The notes under the pieces are model-generated. The model made no database searches and was not told the DNA's origin. It was given only the letters and a program-made list of their open reading frames with translations. Of a stretch of 64,000 nt of DNA, positions 40,308 through 49,340 are shown one piece after another (the first letter of the stretch is position 1; every line of letters begins with the position of its first letter). The position numbers and the translations under genes were made by a program. This stretch comes from RPQJ01 sp052035645 (GTDB lineage: Bacteria; Pseudomonadota; Gammaproteobacteria; Steroidobacterales; Steroidobacteraceae). The stretch is from assembly GCA_052035645.1 (NCBI GenBank), contig JBPOHK010000171.1, forward strand, positions 5,102 through 69,101, in the 5' to 3' direction.

Positions 40308-41525
40308 TCAGCGACCCATGAAGTCGCGCGTGCCGACGTCGCGGTGGCCGTAGGCCGGGTGCGCGATGAAGTCGCCGCGGCGCAGGACGTGCGTGCTCTC
40401 GACCACGAGGCCGTAGCTCATGCGGTCGTGCACGCTGAACAGCAGGATCGTGCCGCTGCGCTCGTCCGGCAGCTGCACCTTCTTGTAGTTGGTCGAGTAC
40501 TCGCGCCAGCCGAGCGAGCCCGAGTCGAAGCGGTCGCGCAGCAGTTCGCCGCGCTCGAAGATCGCCACGGCGTTGCCGGCCTCGAGGCCGTCGCGCTTGC
40601 CGCGGTTGATCGCGAGCACCTGGAACTTGCCGGCCACGTGCACGCCGTCGACGACGGCGATCACCTGGCCGTCGAGCTTCTGGTTCTTCGGCGCGCTCAG
40701 CACGAAGTCGGCGCCGACGTCGACCTGCGACGGGAACAGCTTGTCGCCCTGCAGGATCTCGCGGCCGCTGTCGACCACGACGAGGTGCGTGACGTCGTGT
40801 TCGCGCGACTGCGCGCTGCGCGGATCGACGACCTGCGCCGTGCCAGCGTAGTAGCCGATGTAGCCGAGCAGGTCGCCGTCGTCGGGGTCGCGCAGTTCCT
40901 CGCCCGGGTGGACGACGCTGTAGCGCGTGCCGATCGCCGGCTTGCCGAGCTTCTCGGCGTACAGCTCGTTGGCGTTCGAGCCGACGATGTGCTGGTCGCG
41001 CATGCCGACGATGTACGGGCGCGTCTTGAGGTCTTCCTTCGCGAGCAGCTGCGGGCGGCCCACGAAGTTCATCAGCAGGTCGTACGGGATGGCGCGGATC
41101 GCGTTCGCGAGCGGCGTCGAGCGGACCTGCGGCGACAGGCGCGTCTCGCCGGGGCGGTCGACGGTGATGCGCGGCTTGCCGTCGACGTAGTGCAGGTACA
41201 GCTCGTCGCCGGGGTAGATCAGGTGCGGGTTCACGATGTCCGGGTTGACGTGCCAGATCTCCGGCCAGTACCAGGGATCCTTCAGGAACACGGCGGCGAT
41301 GTGCCACAGCGTGTCGCCCTTCTGGACGACATAACGCTCGGGCGCGTTGGCGGCCAGCGGCACCGACATCGAGCGCTCGTCCGCCGCGGCAGACTGGGCG
41401 GAGGCGGGCGTGGCGAGGCCGAGCGCGAGCCCGGTCCCGGCGACGACGGCCCCCAGCACCAGCGCCCGGGCCCAGGTCCGGGGGTCGATCAGGGCGCAAG
41501 ACACGGCACGCAGGTTACGATCCAT
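40308..41525 (-). CDS. LysM-domain periplasmic protein
   Basis: A 405-residue exported protein. After a signal peptide ending ATPASAQS (about 45) comes one LysM domain: YVVQKGDTLWHIAAVFLKDP and NPHLIYPGDELYLHYVDGK (about 65-120), which should bind peptidoglycan. The remaining beta-rich part (RYSVVHPGEELRDPDDGDLL, VAGKFQVLAINRGKRDGLEAG) resembles the LysM proteins encoded upstream of dprA in many gammaproteobacteria. GGAG precedes the ATG at 41525; a longer N terminus adds a non-hydrophobic extension. Divergent from def. Confidence 0.88.
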   Translation of the reverse strand: MDRNLRAVSCALIDPRTWARALVLGAVVAGTGLALGLATPASAQSAAADERSMSVPLAANAPERYVVQKGDTLWHIAAVFLKDPWYWPEIWHVNPDIVNPHLIYPGDELYLHYVDGKPRITVDRPGETRLSPQVRSTPLANAIRAIPYDLLMNFVGRPQLLAKEDLKTRPYIVGMRDQHIVGSNANELYAEKLGKPAIGTRYSVVHPGEELRDPDDGDLLGYIGYYAGTAQVVDPRSAQSREHDVTHLVVVDSGREILQGDKLFPSQVDVGADFVLSAPKNQKLDGQVIAVVDGVHVAGKFQVLAINRGKRDGLEAGNAVAIFERGELLRDRFDSGSLGWREYSTNYKKVQLPDERSGTILLFSVHDRMSYGLVVESTHVLRRGDFIAHPAYGHRDVGTRDFMGR

Positions 41526-41564
41526 CCCATTCTCCAGCGGGTATCGGGGTCGCGACCGTCGCCT

Positions 41565-41570
41565 TATAAT
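41565..41570 (+). promoter_or_regulatory. possible -10 box of the def operon
   Basis: A perfect TATAAT at 41565-41570 lies 133 bp before def in the divergent region with the LysM gene. No good -35 hexamer is seen 16-18 bp upstream. Confidence 0.4.
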
Positions 41571-41702
41571 CCGGCCCGCCGGATGCCGGCTGCCGACCAC
41601 GTCTCAGTCGGGACGTGGCGACAGGCCGGAAGCGGGCCCCGACGGCGCTTCCGCAGCCCCAAACTTCAAGCGCGACTTAACTTTATCAGCATTTTCCAGC
41701 GA

Positions 41703-42251
41703 ATGGCGAAGCTCACCATCCTCGAGTATCCGGACCCCCGACTGCGCACCCGGGCCGCCCCGGTGGAGCGCGTCGACGCGGCCGTGCGCACGCTCATCGA
41801 CGACATGCTGGAGACCATGTACGCGGCCCCCGGCATCGGCCTCGCGGCCACCCAGGTGAACGTCCACCGGCGCGTGCTGGTCGTGGACGTGACGCAGGAC
41901 CGCAGCCGGCCGCTCGCCTTCGTGAACCCGGAGATCGTCGAGCGCGAGGGCCAGGTCGAGGCCGAGGAAGGCTGCCTGTCCGTGCCCGGCATCTTCGACA
42001 AGCTGGCGACCCGCGCCGAACGCGTGGTGGTGCGCGCGCTCGACCGCGACGGCCAGCCCTTCGAGCTGGAAGCCGACGGCCTGCTCGCCGTCTGCATCCA
42101 GCACGAGATGGACCACCTCGAAGGCAAGCTGTTCGTCGACTACCTGTCGGACCTCAAGCGCACGCGCATCCGCAAGAAGCTCGAGAAGGAACGACAGAAC
42201 CGCGCCCAGGCCGGGGCCGGCCGCGACCGTTCGCAGGCGCCGGTGATTTGA
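41703..42251 (+). CDS. def: peptide deformylase
   Basis: A 182-residue metalloenzyme removing the formyl group from nascent N-terminal methionine. The three motifs are intact: GIGLAATQVN, EEGCLSVPG (metal Cys) and CIQHEMDHLEGKLF (HEMDH with the two metal His and catalytic Glu). A basic C-terminal tail follows (RIRKKLEKERQNR). First gene of def-fmt-rsmB-DUF4390-ntrY-ntrX. Its stop overlaps the fmt start. Confidence 0.97.
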   Translation: MAKLTILEYPDPRLRTRAAPVERVDAAVRTLIDDMLETMYAAPGIGLAATQVNVHRRVLVVDVTQDRSRPLAFVNPEIVEREGQVEAEEGCLSVPGIFDKLATRAERVVVRALDRDGQPFELEADGLLAVCIQHEMDHLEGKLFVDYLSDLKRTRIRKKLEKERQNRAQAGAGRDRSQAPVI

Positions 42252-43201
42252 CCCGACCCCTGCGCATCGTCTTCGCCGGCACGCCGCAGTTCGCCGTGCC
42301 GGCGCTCGAGGCGCTGCACGGCGCCGGGCACGCCGTCGTGGCGGCGTACTGCCAGCCGGACCGGCCGGCCGGCCGGGGTCGTGCGCTGGCGCCCGGTCCC
42401 GTCAAGGAGCGCGCGCTCGGGCTCGGCATCGCGGTCGAGCAGCCCGCGACCCTGCGCGACGAGGCAGCCGTCCGCCGGCTCGCGTCCTACGCGCCCGACC
42501 TCATGGTCGTCGTCGCCTACGGGCTCCTGCTGCCGCCGCCGGTCCTCGCGGTGCCGCGGCTCGGTTGCCTGAACATCCACGGCTCGCTGCTGCCGCGCTG
42601 GCGGGGCGCCGCGCCGATCCACCGTGCGGTGCTGGCCGGCGACCTGCAGACGGGCGTCACGATCATGCAGATGGACGCCGGCCTCGACACCGGGCCCATG
42701 CTGCTGCGGCGGGAGACCGCCATCGGGCCTCGCGAGACGAGCGGCGACCTGCACGACCGGCTCGCCGCGCTCGGCGCGCAGGCGGTGGTGGAGGCGATCG
42801 AGGCCTGGCGGGCGGGCCGCATCGCGCCCGTGCCGCAGCCCGCCGAAGGGGTGACCTACGCCGCGAAGCTCCGCAAGGAGGAGGCCCGCATCGACTGGAC
42901 GCAGCCGGCGGAGGCCATCGACCGGGCGGTGCGCGCGTTCCAGCCCTGGCCGGTCGCCGAGACGCGCTGGCGCGGCGAACAGCTGCGCGTCTGGGCCGCG
43001 CACCCGGTCGCGGCGGGCGCGGGCCCGGCGGCGCCCGGCGCGGTGGTCGAGGCGGCCGACGGAAGGATCGTGGTCGCGACCGGGCAGGGCGCGCTGCAAC
43101 TCGACGTGCTGCAGGTGCCGGGACGCCGGCCCACCGAGGCGGCCGATTTCCTGCGCGCGCACGATCTCGCCGGCGCCCGCCTGGGAGACGCCGATGCCTG
43201 A
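42248..43201 (+). CDS. fmt: methionyl-tRNA formyltransferase
   Basis: A 317-residue enzyme formylating initiator Met-tRNA. IVFAGTPQFAVPALEAL, LNIHGSLLPRWRGAAPIHRA (with the catalytic Asn-His), TGVTIMQMDAGLDTGPML (Asp) and TYAAKLRKEEARIDW show the N-terminal catalytic and C-terminal tRNA-binding parts. Start is TTG overlapping the def stop by 4 bp, and its end overlaps rsmB by 8 bp. Pairing with def is the usual arrangement. Confidence 0.96.
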   Translation: MTRPLRIVFAGTPQFAVPALEALHGAGHAVVAAYCQPDRPAGRGRALAPGPVKERALGLGIAVEQPATLRDEAAVRRLASYAPDLMVVVAYGLLLPPPVLAVPRLGCLNIHGSLLPRWRGAAPIHRAVLAGDLQTGVTIMQMDAGLDTGPMLLRRETAIGPRETSGDLHDRLAALGAQAVVEAIEAWRAGRIAPVPQPAEGVTYAAKLRKEEARIDWTQPAEAIDRAVRAFQPWPVAETRWRGEQLRVWAAHPVAAGAGPAAPGAVVEAADGRIVVATGQGALQLDVLQVPGRRPTEAADFLRAHDLAGARLGDADA

Positions 43202-44522
43202 GCCTTCCGCCAGCGCGCGCCTGCGCGCCGACGCCGCGCGTATCGTCGCCGAGGTCACCGACCGCGGCCGCTCGCTCGACGAACTGCTCGCGGCCGACAG
43301 CGACGAAGGCTCGGCGCGCGGGCTGAAGCGCTCGCTGTGCTTCGGCACGCTGCGCTGGCATTTCCGCCTGGTGGCCGTCGTCAAGGCACTCGCGGAGCGC
43401 CCGCCCGAGAAGCTGCAGCCGCCGCTGCGCGCGCTGATCGAGGTCGGCCTGTACCAGCTGATCTCGGGCGAGGTCGCGGAACACGCGGCCGTGTCCGAGA
43501 CGGTCGAGGCCACCCGCCCGCTCGGCCTGCCGAAGGCGGCCGGGTTCGTGAATGCGCTGCTGCGCCGCTTCCAGCGCGAGCGGGAGGCGATCCTGCACGC
43601 GGTCGACCGGGACCTCGCCATCCGCACCGCGCACCCCCGCTGGTTCGTCGAGGCCCTGCGCCGGGAGCGGCCGGACGCCGTCGACGCGGTGCTGGCGGCC
43701 AACAACCAGCACCCTCCGCTTTGGCTGCGCGTCAATCGCCTGCGGACCACCCGGGAAGACGCCGCCCGCGCACTCGAGGCGGCGGGCTACGCGGCCACGC
43801 CGCACGCCCTCGCGCCCGATGCCCTGAAGGTGTCGCCGCCGGCGGACGTCCGCACGCTGCCCGGGTTCGAGGCGGGGCACTGGTCGGTGCAGGACCCGGC
43901 GGCCCAGCTCGCGGTCGAACTGCTAGGCGCCCGGGCCGGCGAGCGCGTCCTCGATGCCTGCGCCGCGCCGGGCGGCAAGACGTGCCACCTGCTCGAGCGG
44001 GCGGGGGGCTCCCTCGAGGTCACGGCCCTGGACGTGGCGGCGCCCCGGCTGGCGCGGGTCCGCGAGAATCTCGCGCGGGTGGGGCTCGAGGCCACCGTCG
44101 TGGCAGGGGATGCCGGCGAACCGGACAAGTGGTGGAACGGACGCCCCTTTGATCGCATTCTTCTCGACGTGCCCTGTTCGGCAACGGGTGTGATCCGGCG
44201 CCATCCGGACATCAAAGTGCTCCGAAGGGAAAAGGACATTCCAGCTCTCGCCCGGCGCCAGCGTGCCCTGCTCGAGTCGGCCTGGGCGCTGCTCGCGCCC
44301 GGCGGGACCCTGCTCTACACCAGTTGCTCGGTGCTGGCGGCCGAGAACGGCCGGGTCGTGGCGGACTTCCTGGGCCGCCGGCCGGCCGTCCGGGACGTCA
44401 CGGCCGAAGGGACCGCCAACTGGCCGGCCCGCCCCGCCGGCGGGGACCCGGGGTACCAGGTCCTGCCCGGGGAGGGAGACATGGACGGCTTCTATTTTGC
44501 TTGTCTGCGGAACAGCCTATGA
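43194..44522 (+). CDS. rsmB: 16S rRNA (cytosine967-C5)-methyltransferase
   Basis: A 442-residue protein with an N-terminal NusB-like RNA-binding domain (about 1-135, FGTLRWHFRLVAVVKALAE) and a C-terminal methyltransferase: VLDACAAPGGKTCHLLE binds SAM, LLDVPCSATGVIRRHPDIK and LLYTSCSVLAAENG hold the two catalytic cysteines. The ATG lies 8 bp inside fmt. Standard def-fmt-rsmB order. Confidence 0.96.
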   Translation: MPEPSASARLRADAARIVAEVTDRGRSLDELLAADSDEGSARGLKRSLCFGTLRWHFRLVAVVKALAERPPEKLQPPLRALIEVGLYQLISGEVAEHAAVSETVEATRPLGLPKAAGFVNALLRRFQREREAILHAVDRDLAIRTAHPRWFVEALRRERPDAVDAVLAANNQHPPLWLRVNRLRTTREDAARALEAAGYAATPHALAPDALKVSPPADVRTLPGFEAGHWSVQDPAAQLAVELLGARAGERVLDACAAPGGKTCHLLERAGGSLEVTALDVAAPRLARVRENLARVGLEATVVAGDAGEPDKWWNGRPFDRILLDVPCSATGVIRRHPDIKVLRREKDIPALARRQRALLESAWALLAPGGTLLYTSCSVLAAENGRVVADFLGRRPAVRDVTAEGTANWPARPAGGDPGYQVLPGEGDMDGFYFACLRNSL

Positions 44523-44531
44523 TCGTTGGAA

Positions 44532-45134
44532 ATGAGCCACAGCCCCCCCACCGGAGGTCGAAATAGGCCGGGTTTCCTGCCTGTCTGCGTGGCCGGGCTG
44601 CTGTGCTTTCTCGCAACGACGACGGCTTTCGCGGCCCAGCGCGAGTCCGAGCTGCTGATTCGCGGCGCGCAGGCCGCGGTGGACGACGACACGCTCGAGC
44701 TCGACACCCAGCTCTATCTGCAGCTGCCGAAGGGCGCACTCAAGGCGATCGACGGCGGCCTCTCGCTGCACCTCACCTACCAGATCGAAGTCAGTCGCGT
44801 TCGCCGTTGGCTGCCCGACGCCAGCGTCGCCGCCATCGAGCAGGAGTTCGAGCTGACCTACCACGCGCTCAGCCAGCGCTACCTCGTGCGCAATCTCAAC
44901 ACCGGCGAGCAGCAGGACTTCGGTACGCTCGACGCTGCGCTGGCCCGCATCAGCGAGGTGAAGGGACTGCCGGTGCTGGACGCCTCCCTGCTGCCGCCGG
45001 GTCCCGAGTACGAGGGGCGCGTGCGGGCGGTGCTGGACATGGCGAGCGCCGAGGACGCCTTCGGCTGGCTGCTCTTCTGGACCGACGACTGGAGCGCCGA
45101 GAGCGACTGGTACACATGGACACCCCGACCCTGA
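44532..45134 (+). CDS. DUF4390 exported protein
   Basis: A 200-residue protein with a signal peptide (hydrophobic VAGLLCFLATTTAFAA). The mature part has LLIRGAQAAVDDDTLELDTQ, LTYQIEVSRVRRWLPD and SQRYLVRNLNTGEQQDFGTL, matching DUF4390, a family nearly always encoded between rsmB and ntrY. Function unknown; the position suggests a periplasmic partner of the NtrY sensor. Its 3' end overlaps ntrY by 19 bp. Confidence 0.85.
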   Translation: MSHSPPTGGRNRPGFLPVCVAGLLCFLATTTAFAAQRESELLIRGAQAAVDDDTLELDTQLYLQLPKGALKAIDGGLSLHLTYQIEVSRVRRWLPDASVAAIEQEFELTYHALSQRYLVRNLNTGEQQDFGTLDAALARISEVKGLPVLDASLLPPGPEYEGRVRAVLDMASAEDAFGWLLFWTDDWSAESDWYTWTPRP

Positions 45135-47350
45135 AGCGCGCCGCCAACGCGGCGGTGATGGGCGTGGGCGGCCTGCTGTGGCTGGCCGCCATCCTGTTCA
45201 TGGCGCAGACGGCGCAGAACTCGGAGCAGTTCAGCCGCCTGCATCCCTGGATCCTGATGATCAACATCGCGGGCCTCGTGGTGCTGGTCGGGCTGCTGGC
45301 GGTGAAGCTGGCGCAGCTGATCCGCGACTGGCGCGGGCACGTGATCGGCTCGCGACTGAAGGCGCGCATGGTCTGGATCTTCGGCGTGCTGGCCACGTTG
45401 CCGATCCTGCTCGTGTACTTCTTCGCGGTGCAGTTCCTCAACCGCGGCATCGACAGCTGGTTCAACGTCGAGATCCGCCGCAGCCTCGACGACGCGCTGG
45501 TGCTCTCCCGCTCGGCGCTCGAGGTGCGCATGCGCGAGCACCTGCGGGCGACCGAGGTGATGGCCGAGGAGATCGTCGACAACGGCGGGCCGTCGCCCGA
45601 CCAGCTCGAGTCGCTGCGCCGGCAGGTCGGCGCCTTCGAACTGACGGTGGCCACCGAGAGCGGCGCGGCGATCGCGGTGAGCAAGGGCCTGTCCTCGGAG
45701 GTCGTGCCCGAGGAGGTGCCGGACGAAGTGCTGCTGCAGGTCCGCCAGGGCCGGCCGTTCGTGAGCCTCGAGCCGCAGTCGACGGGCGGCTACCTGATCC
45801 GGACCGCCGTCTCGCTCGGGCCGGCGCTGCCCGGCCAGGACCGGCTGCTGCTGCAGGCGGTGTACCCGGTCGCCGAGCGCCTGAGCGCGCTGGCCGACAC
45901 GGTGCAGGCCGCCTACCAGCAGTTCGGGGAGAAGGACTACCTGCGCAAGCCGCTGAAGGCGAGCTTCATCCTCACGCTCACCGTCGTGCTGCTGCTGTCG
46001 CTGCTCGCGGCCTGGTACGGCGCGATCTTCACGGCGCAGCGCCTGGTGCAGCCGATCCAGGACCTCGTGAAGGGCACGCGCGCGGTCGCGCAGGGCGACC
46101 TCGACACGCGCCTGCCGCTCACCTCGCACGACGAGATGGGCTTCCTCGTGCACTCGTTCAACGACATGACCAAGCGCCTGCGCAAGGCGCGCGAGGACCA
46201 GCGGGTCGCGCAGGCCGATGCCGAGAACGAGCGCGCCAAGCTCGCCATCGTGCTCGCCCGCCTGTCGACCGGCGTCGTCTCGCTCGAGGCCGACCAGCGC
46301 GTGCGCACCGCCAATCGCGCCGCCGGCATGATCCTCGGCGAGGACCTCGAATCGCGCGTCGGCGCGGGCTTCGCCGAGCTCGGCGCCCAGGGCAGCCTCG
46401 CGCGGCAGTTCGCCGAGGCCTGCCGGTCGCACCTCGACGCGGGCGAGGCGGAGTGGCGCGAGCAGATGGTGCTGCAGGCCCCCTCGGGCCGCCGCATCCT
46501 GATGGTGGCCTGCACGCCGCTGCCCGGCGAGGGCGACGCGCCCGGCGGGCAGGTGCTGGTGTTCGACGACATCACCGTGATGCTGCAGGCCCAGCGCGAG
46601 GCGGCCTGGGGCGAGGTCGCGCGCCGGCTCGCGCACGAGATCAAGAACCCGCTGACGCCGATCCGCCTCTCCGCGGAGCGCATGCGCCACAAGCTGCTGC
46701 CGTCCATCAAGGAAGAGAAGGACGCGCAGATGCTCGAGCGCGCCACCGAGACCATCGTCCAGCAGGTCGAGGCGATGAAGGAGATGGTCAACGCGTTCAG
46801 CGAGTACGCCCGCGCCCCGCGACTGGAGATGGCGGCGGTGGAGGTGAACCGGCTCGTCACCGAGGTCACCGACCTCTACCGCGCCCAGGACCCCGAGCGG
46901 CGCGTGCGCCTCGTGCTCGACCTCGACGAGGGCCTCGGCACCGTGGCCGCCGACCCGGGCCGGTTGCGCCAGCTGCTGCACAACCTGCTCACCAACGCCG
47001 TCGAGGCCCTCGAGGGCCAGAGCGGCGGCGAGATCGCGGTCGCGACCCGGCTCGTCGAGCGCAGCGGCGAGGCGGCGGCGGAGCTGACCGTCGCCGACAA
47101 CGGCCCCGGGTTCCAGCGCGAGCTCGTCGGGCAGGTGTTCGACCCCTACGTGACCACGAAGGCGAAGGGCACCGGGCTCGGCCTCGCCATCGTGCGCAAG
47201 ATCGTCGAGGAGCACGGCGGCTCGATCGAGGCGGACAACCGCGCCGAGGGCGGCGCGCGCATCCGCATCGTGCTGCCGATGAATGACAGGAAGGCTCGGG
47301 ACGCGCGCGGCGAGGTGCGCAGGTTCGAGCCCAGGAGAGAGCGTGCATGA
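45116..47350 (+). CDS. ntrY: NtrY-type membrane sensor histidine kinase
   Basis: A 744-residue kinase. Transmembrane helices lie at about 15-35, 45-65, 85-105 and 285-305; the segment 110-280 is a large extracytoplasmic sensor region. A HAMP domain (AQRLVQPIQDLVKGTRAVAQ) follows, then a PAS-like region, HisKA with the phospho-acceptor His in RRLAHEIKNPLTPIRLSAER, and HATPase with LLHNLLTNAVEAL, ADNGPGF and KGTGLGLAIVRKI. Its partner NtrX overlaps by 4 bp. Linked in other bacteria to nitrogen or redox and envelope signals; the signal here is unknown. Confidence 0.93.
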   Translation: MDTPTLKRAANAAVMGVGGLLWLAAILFMAQTAQNSEQFSRLHPWILMINIAGLVVLVGLLAVKLAQLIRDWRGHVIGSRLKARMVWIFGVLATLPILLVYFFAVQFLNRGIDSWFNVEIRRSLDDALVLSRSALEVRMREHLRATEVMAEEIVDNGGPSPDQLESLRRQVGAFELTVATESGAAIAVSKGLSSEVVPEEVPDEVLLQVRQGRPFVSLEPQSTGGYLIRTAVSLGPALPGQDRLLLQAVYPVAERLSALADTVQAAYQQFGEKDYLRKPLKASFILTLTVVLLLSLLAAWYGAIFTAQRLVQPIQDLVKGTRAVAQGDLDTRLPLTSHDEMGFLVHSFNDMTKRLRKAREDQRVAQADAENERAKLAIVLARLSTGVVSLEADQRVRTANRAAGMILGEDLESRVGAGFAELGAQGSLARQFAEACRSHLDAGEAEWREQMVLQAPSGRRILMVACTPLPGEGDAPGGQVLVFDDITVMLQAQREAAWGEVARRLAHEIKNPLTPIRLSAERMRHKLLPSIKEEKDAQMLERATETIVQQVEAMKEMVNAFSEYARAPRLEMAAVEVNRLVTEVTDLYRAQDPERRVRLVLDLDEGLGTVAADPGRLRQLLHNLLTNAVEALEGQSGGEIAVATRLVERSGEAAAELTVADNGPGFQRELVGQVFDPYVTTKAKGTGLGLAIVRKIVEEHGGSIEADNRAEGGARIRIVLPMNDRKARDARGEVRRFEPRRERA

Positions 47351-48696
47351 GTTCCGCGCGAATACTGGTCGTTGACGACGAGGCCGACATCCGCGAGCTG
47401 GTCCGGGACATCCTCTCGGAGGAGGGCTACGCGGTCGAGGCGGCCGCCAATGCGGCGGAGGCCCGCGCCGCCTGCGCGCGGCATTCGCCCGACCTGGTCC
47501 TGCTCGACATCTGGATGCCGGACACCGACGGCATCAGCCTGCTGCGCGAGTGGCAGCAGGCGCAGTCGCTCACGGCGCCCGTGGTGATGATGTCGGGCCA
47601 CGGCACCGTCGAGACGGCGGTCGAGGCCACGCGGCTCGGCGCCATCGACTACGTCGAGAAGCCGCTGTCGCTGGCCAAGCTGCTGCGCACCGTGCAGAAG
47701 GCCCTCGACGAGGGCAAGCGCCGCAAGCACGCGGCGCGCACGCTGGTGCCGCCCCTGATCGCGCCGGTCGGCCGCAGCCGCCTGATGCGCGACCTGCGCG
47801 AGCAGGTCAAGCAGCTCGCGCCGCACGAGGCCTCGGTGCTGATCGTCGGCGAGTCGGGCACGGGCCGCGAGGCGTTCGCGCGCTACATCCACACGCTCGG
47901 CTCGCGCGCGGCCGGTCCGTTCGTGACGGTCGCCGCGGGCGCGCTGACCGAGGCCAATGCCGAGGAGATGCTGTGCGGCGCCGCGGGCGCGCGCACCGGG
48001 CTGCTCGAGCAGGCCGAGGGCGGCACGCTGTTCCTGAACGGCCTCGAGGACCTCTCGGGCGCCGCGCAGAAGCTGCTGCTGGCGGCGATCGAGTCGGGCA
48101 CGTTCCTGCCGAAGGGCGGCACCAGCCCGCTGCGCTTCGACGCGCGGCTGATTTCCTCGGCCCAGCCCGGCTTCGAGCTGCGCGGTCCGCAGCCGTTCCG
48201 GGTCGACCTGCTGTCGAACCTCAACACGCTCTCGCTGCGCATCCCGCCGCTGCGCGACTACGCGGAGGACGTGCCCGAGCTGCTGCGCTACTACGTGGAC
48301 CGGCTGGTCGACGAGGAGCGCCTCGCGTTCCGCCGCTTCGGCGTGGCGGCGCAGAACCGCCTGCGCAACTACCCGTGGCCCGGCAACATCCGCGAGCTGA
48401 AGAACCTCGTGCACCGGCTGCTGATCCAGGGCGGCCCGGAGGAGATCCGCCTCGACGAGATCGAGCGGGAGATCGCCGTGCAGGCGCCGGCCGACGAGCC
48501 GCTGGTGAAGCAGGACCTGCTGGCCATGCCGCTGCGCGAGGCGCGCGAGCACTTCGAGCGGGCCTACCTCACCCAGCAGCTGCAGCTGTGCAACGGCAAG
48601 GTGGGGCAGCTCGCCAAGCGCGTCGGGATGGAGCGCACGCACCTCTACCGCAAGCTGCGCTCGCTCGGCGTGGACTTCCGCCAGACGGAGGAGTGA
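47347..48696 (+). CDS. ntrX: NtrX-type response regulator with degenerate sigma-54 AAA+ domain
   Basis: A 449-residue regulator. Receiver domain 1-120 with Asp54 (LVLLDIWMPD) and Lys in YVEKPLS. The AAA+ domain departs from sigma-54 activators: Walker A reads GESGTGREAF (Lys replaced by Arg), the GAFTGA loop that contacts sigma-54 is absent (the region reads LCGAAGARTGLLEQAEGG), and Walker B reads GGTLFLNG (DE replaced by NG). The Fis-type helix-turn-helix (YLTQQLQLCNGKVGQLAKRV) is intact. It probably regulates without sigma-54 remodelling, as reported for other NtrX proteins. Directly follows ntrY. Confidence 0.92.
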   Translation: MSSARILVVDDEADIRELVRDILSEEGYAVEAAANAAEARAACARHSPDLVLLDIWMPDTDGISLLREWQQAQSLTAPVVMMSGHGTVETAVEATRLGAIDYVEKPLSLAKLLRTVQKALDEGKRRKHAARTLVPPLIAPVGRSRLMRDLREQVKQLAPHEASVLIVGESGTGREAFARYIHTLGSRAAGPFVTVAAGALTEANAEEMLCGAAGARTGLLEQAEGGTLFLNGLEDLSGAAQKLLLAAIESGTFLPKGGTSPLRFDARLISSAQPGFELRGPQPFRVDLLSNLNTLSLRIPPLRDYAEDVPELLRYYVDRLVDEERLAFRRFGVAAQNRLRNYPWPGNIRELKNLVHRLLIQGGPEEIRLDEIEREIAVQAPADEPLVKQDLLAMPLREAREHFERAYLTQQLQLCNGKVGQLAKRVGMERTHLYRKLRSLGVDFRQTEE

Positions 48697-48708
48697 GCGA
48701 GGAGGGGG

Positions 48709-48727
48709 CCGTCCCCGGCGGGGACGG
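48709..48727. terminator. hairpin between convergent genes
   Basis: CCGTCCCC-GGC-GGGGACGG is a perfect 8-bp stem 13 bp after the ntrX stop and 31 bp from the convergent lipoprotein gene. It extends with GGG/CCC flanks across a small bulge. No T tract, so termination efficiency is uncertain. Confidence 0.45.
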
Positions 48728-48757
48728 TGGCCCGGGGGCAACCGCCGGCGGACCGGA

Positions 48758-49330
48758 CTACTGCGCCGGCGTGCGCGCCGGGAAGTCCTTCATGGCCCGG
48801 CCGACCGCGGCGTAGACCGCCGAGCGCTCGGTGCTGCCCTTGGTGACCTTGCTCGAGACCTGGCCCTGCCAGACCTCGGCGTTGCGCGCCGCATCGACCG
48901 CGTGGATCACCAGCGTGCCCTGCTGGTAGTTGCGCACGCTCGGGCTGCCGACGCTGACCGAACCGCCCACGTTGCCGCCCCAGCTGCCGAGGCCGATGCC
49001 GATGCGCACCGGGTTGCTCTCGACGCGATCGGTGCTCGTGGTCTCGTAGGCGATGAGCAGGTCGGGTTGTCCGGTCGCCGCCACGTAGCCGCGCGCACTC
49101 AGCTCGGCGGTGATGGCGCCGCGGATGTTCTGGTCGAGCAGGCCGACCGCGGCTTCGCCCGGAGCGCCGGCCGGGTTCACCCAGCCGAAGGTGCGGAACT
49201 TCGCGAAATCGACGGACGTGTCCCGCATCGATCCCGGCGACGACGACGTGGAGGTCGAGGTCGCGCAGCCCGTGGCGGCCAGCGCCACGGCAACGACCGC
49301 GATCAGCGCTCCGAGCTTCCTGCCCGCCAT
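48758..49330 (-). CDS. DUF4136 lipoprotein
   Basis: A 190-residue outer-membrane-type lipoprotein. Signal peptide with lipobox LAATGC (Cys22), then a Ser/Thr linker. VDFAKFRTFGWVNP, ELSARGYVAATGQPDLLIAY and GTLVIHAVDAARNAEVWQGQ are DUF4136 markers. Function unknown. ATG at 49330 chosen because it begins the signal peptide. It is 10 bp after the cytochrome gene stop on the same strand. Confidence 0.88.
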   Translation of the reverse strand: MAGRKLGALIAVVAVALAATGCATSTSTSSSPGSMRDTSVDFAKFRTFGWVNPAGAPGEAAVGLLDQNIRGAITAELSARGYVAATGQPDLLIAYETTSTDRVESNPVRIGIGLGSWGGNVGGSVSVGSPSVRNYQQGTLVIHAVDAARNAEVWQGQVSSKVTKGSTERSAVYAAVGRAMKDFPARTPAQ

Positions 49331-49340
49331 GGTCTGCACC

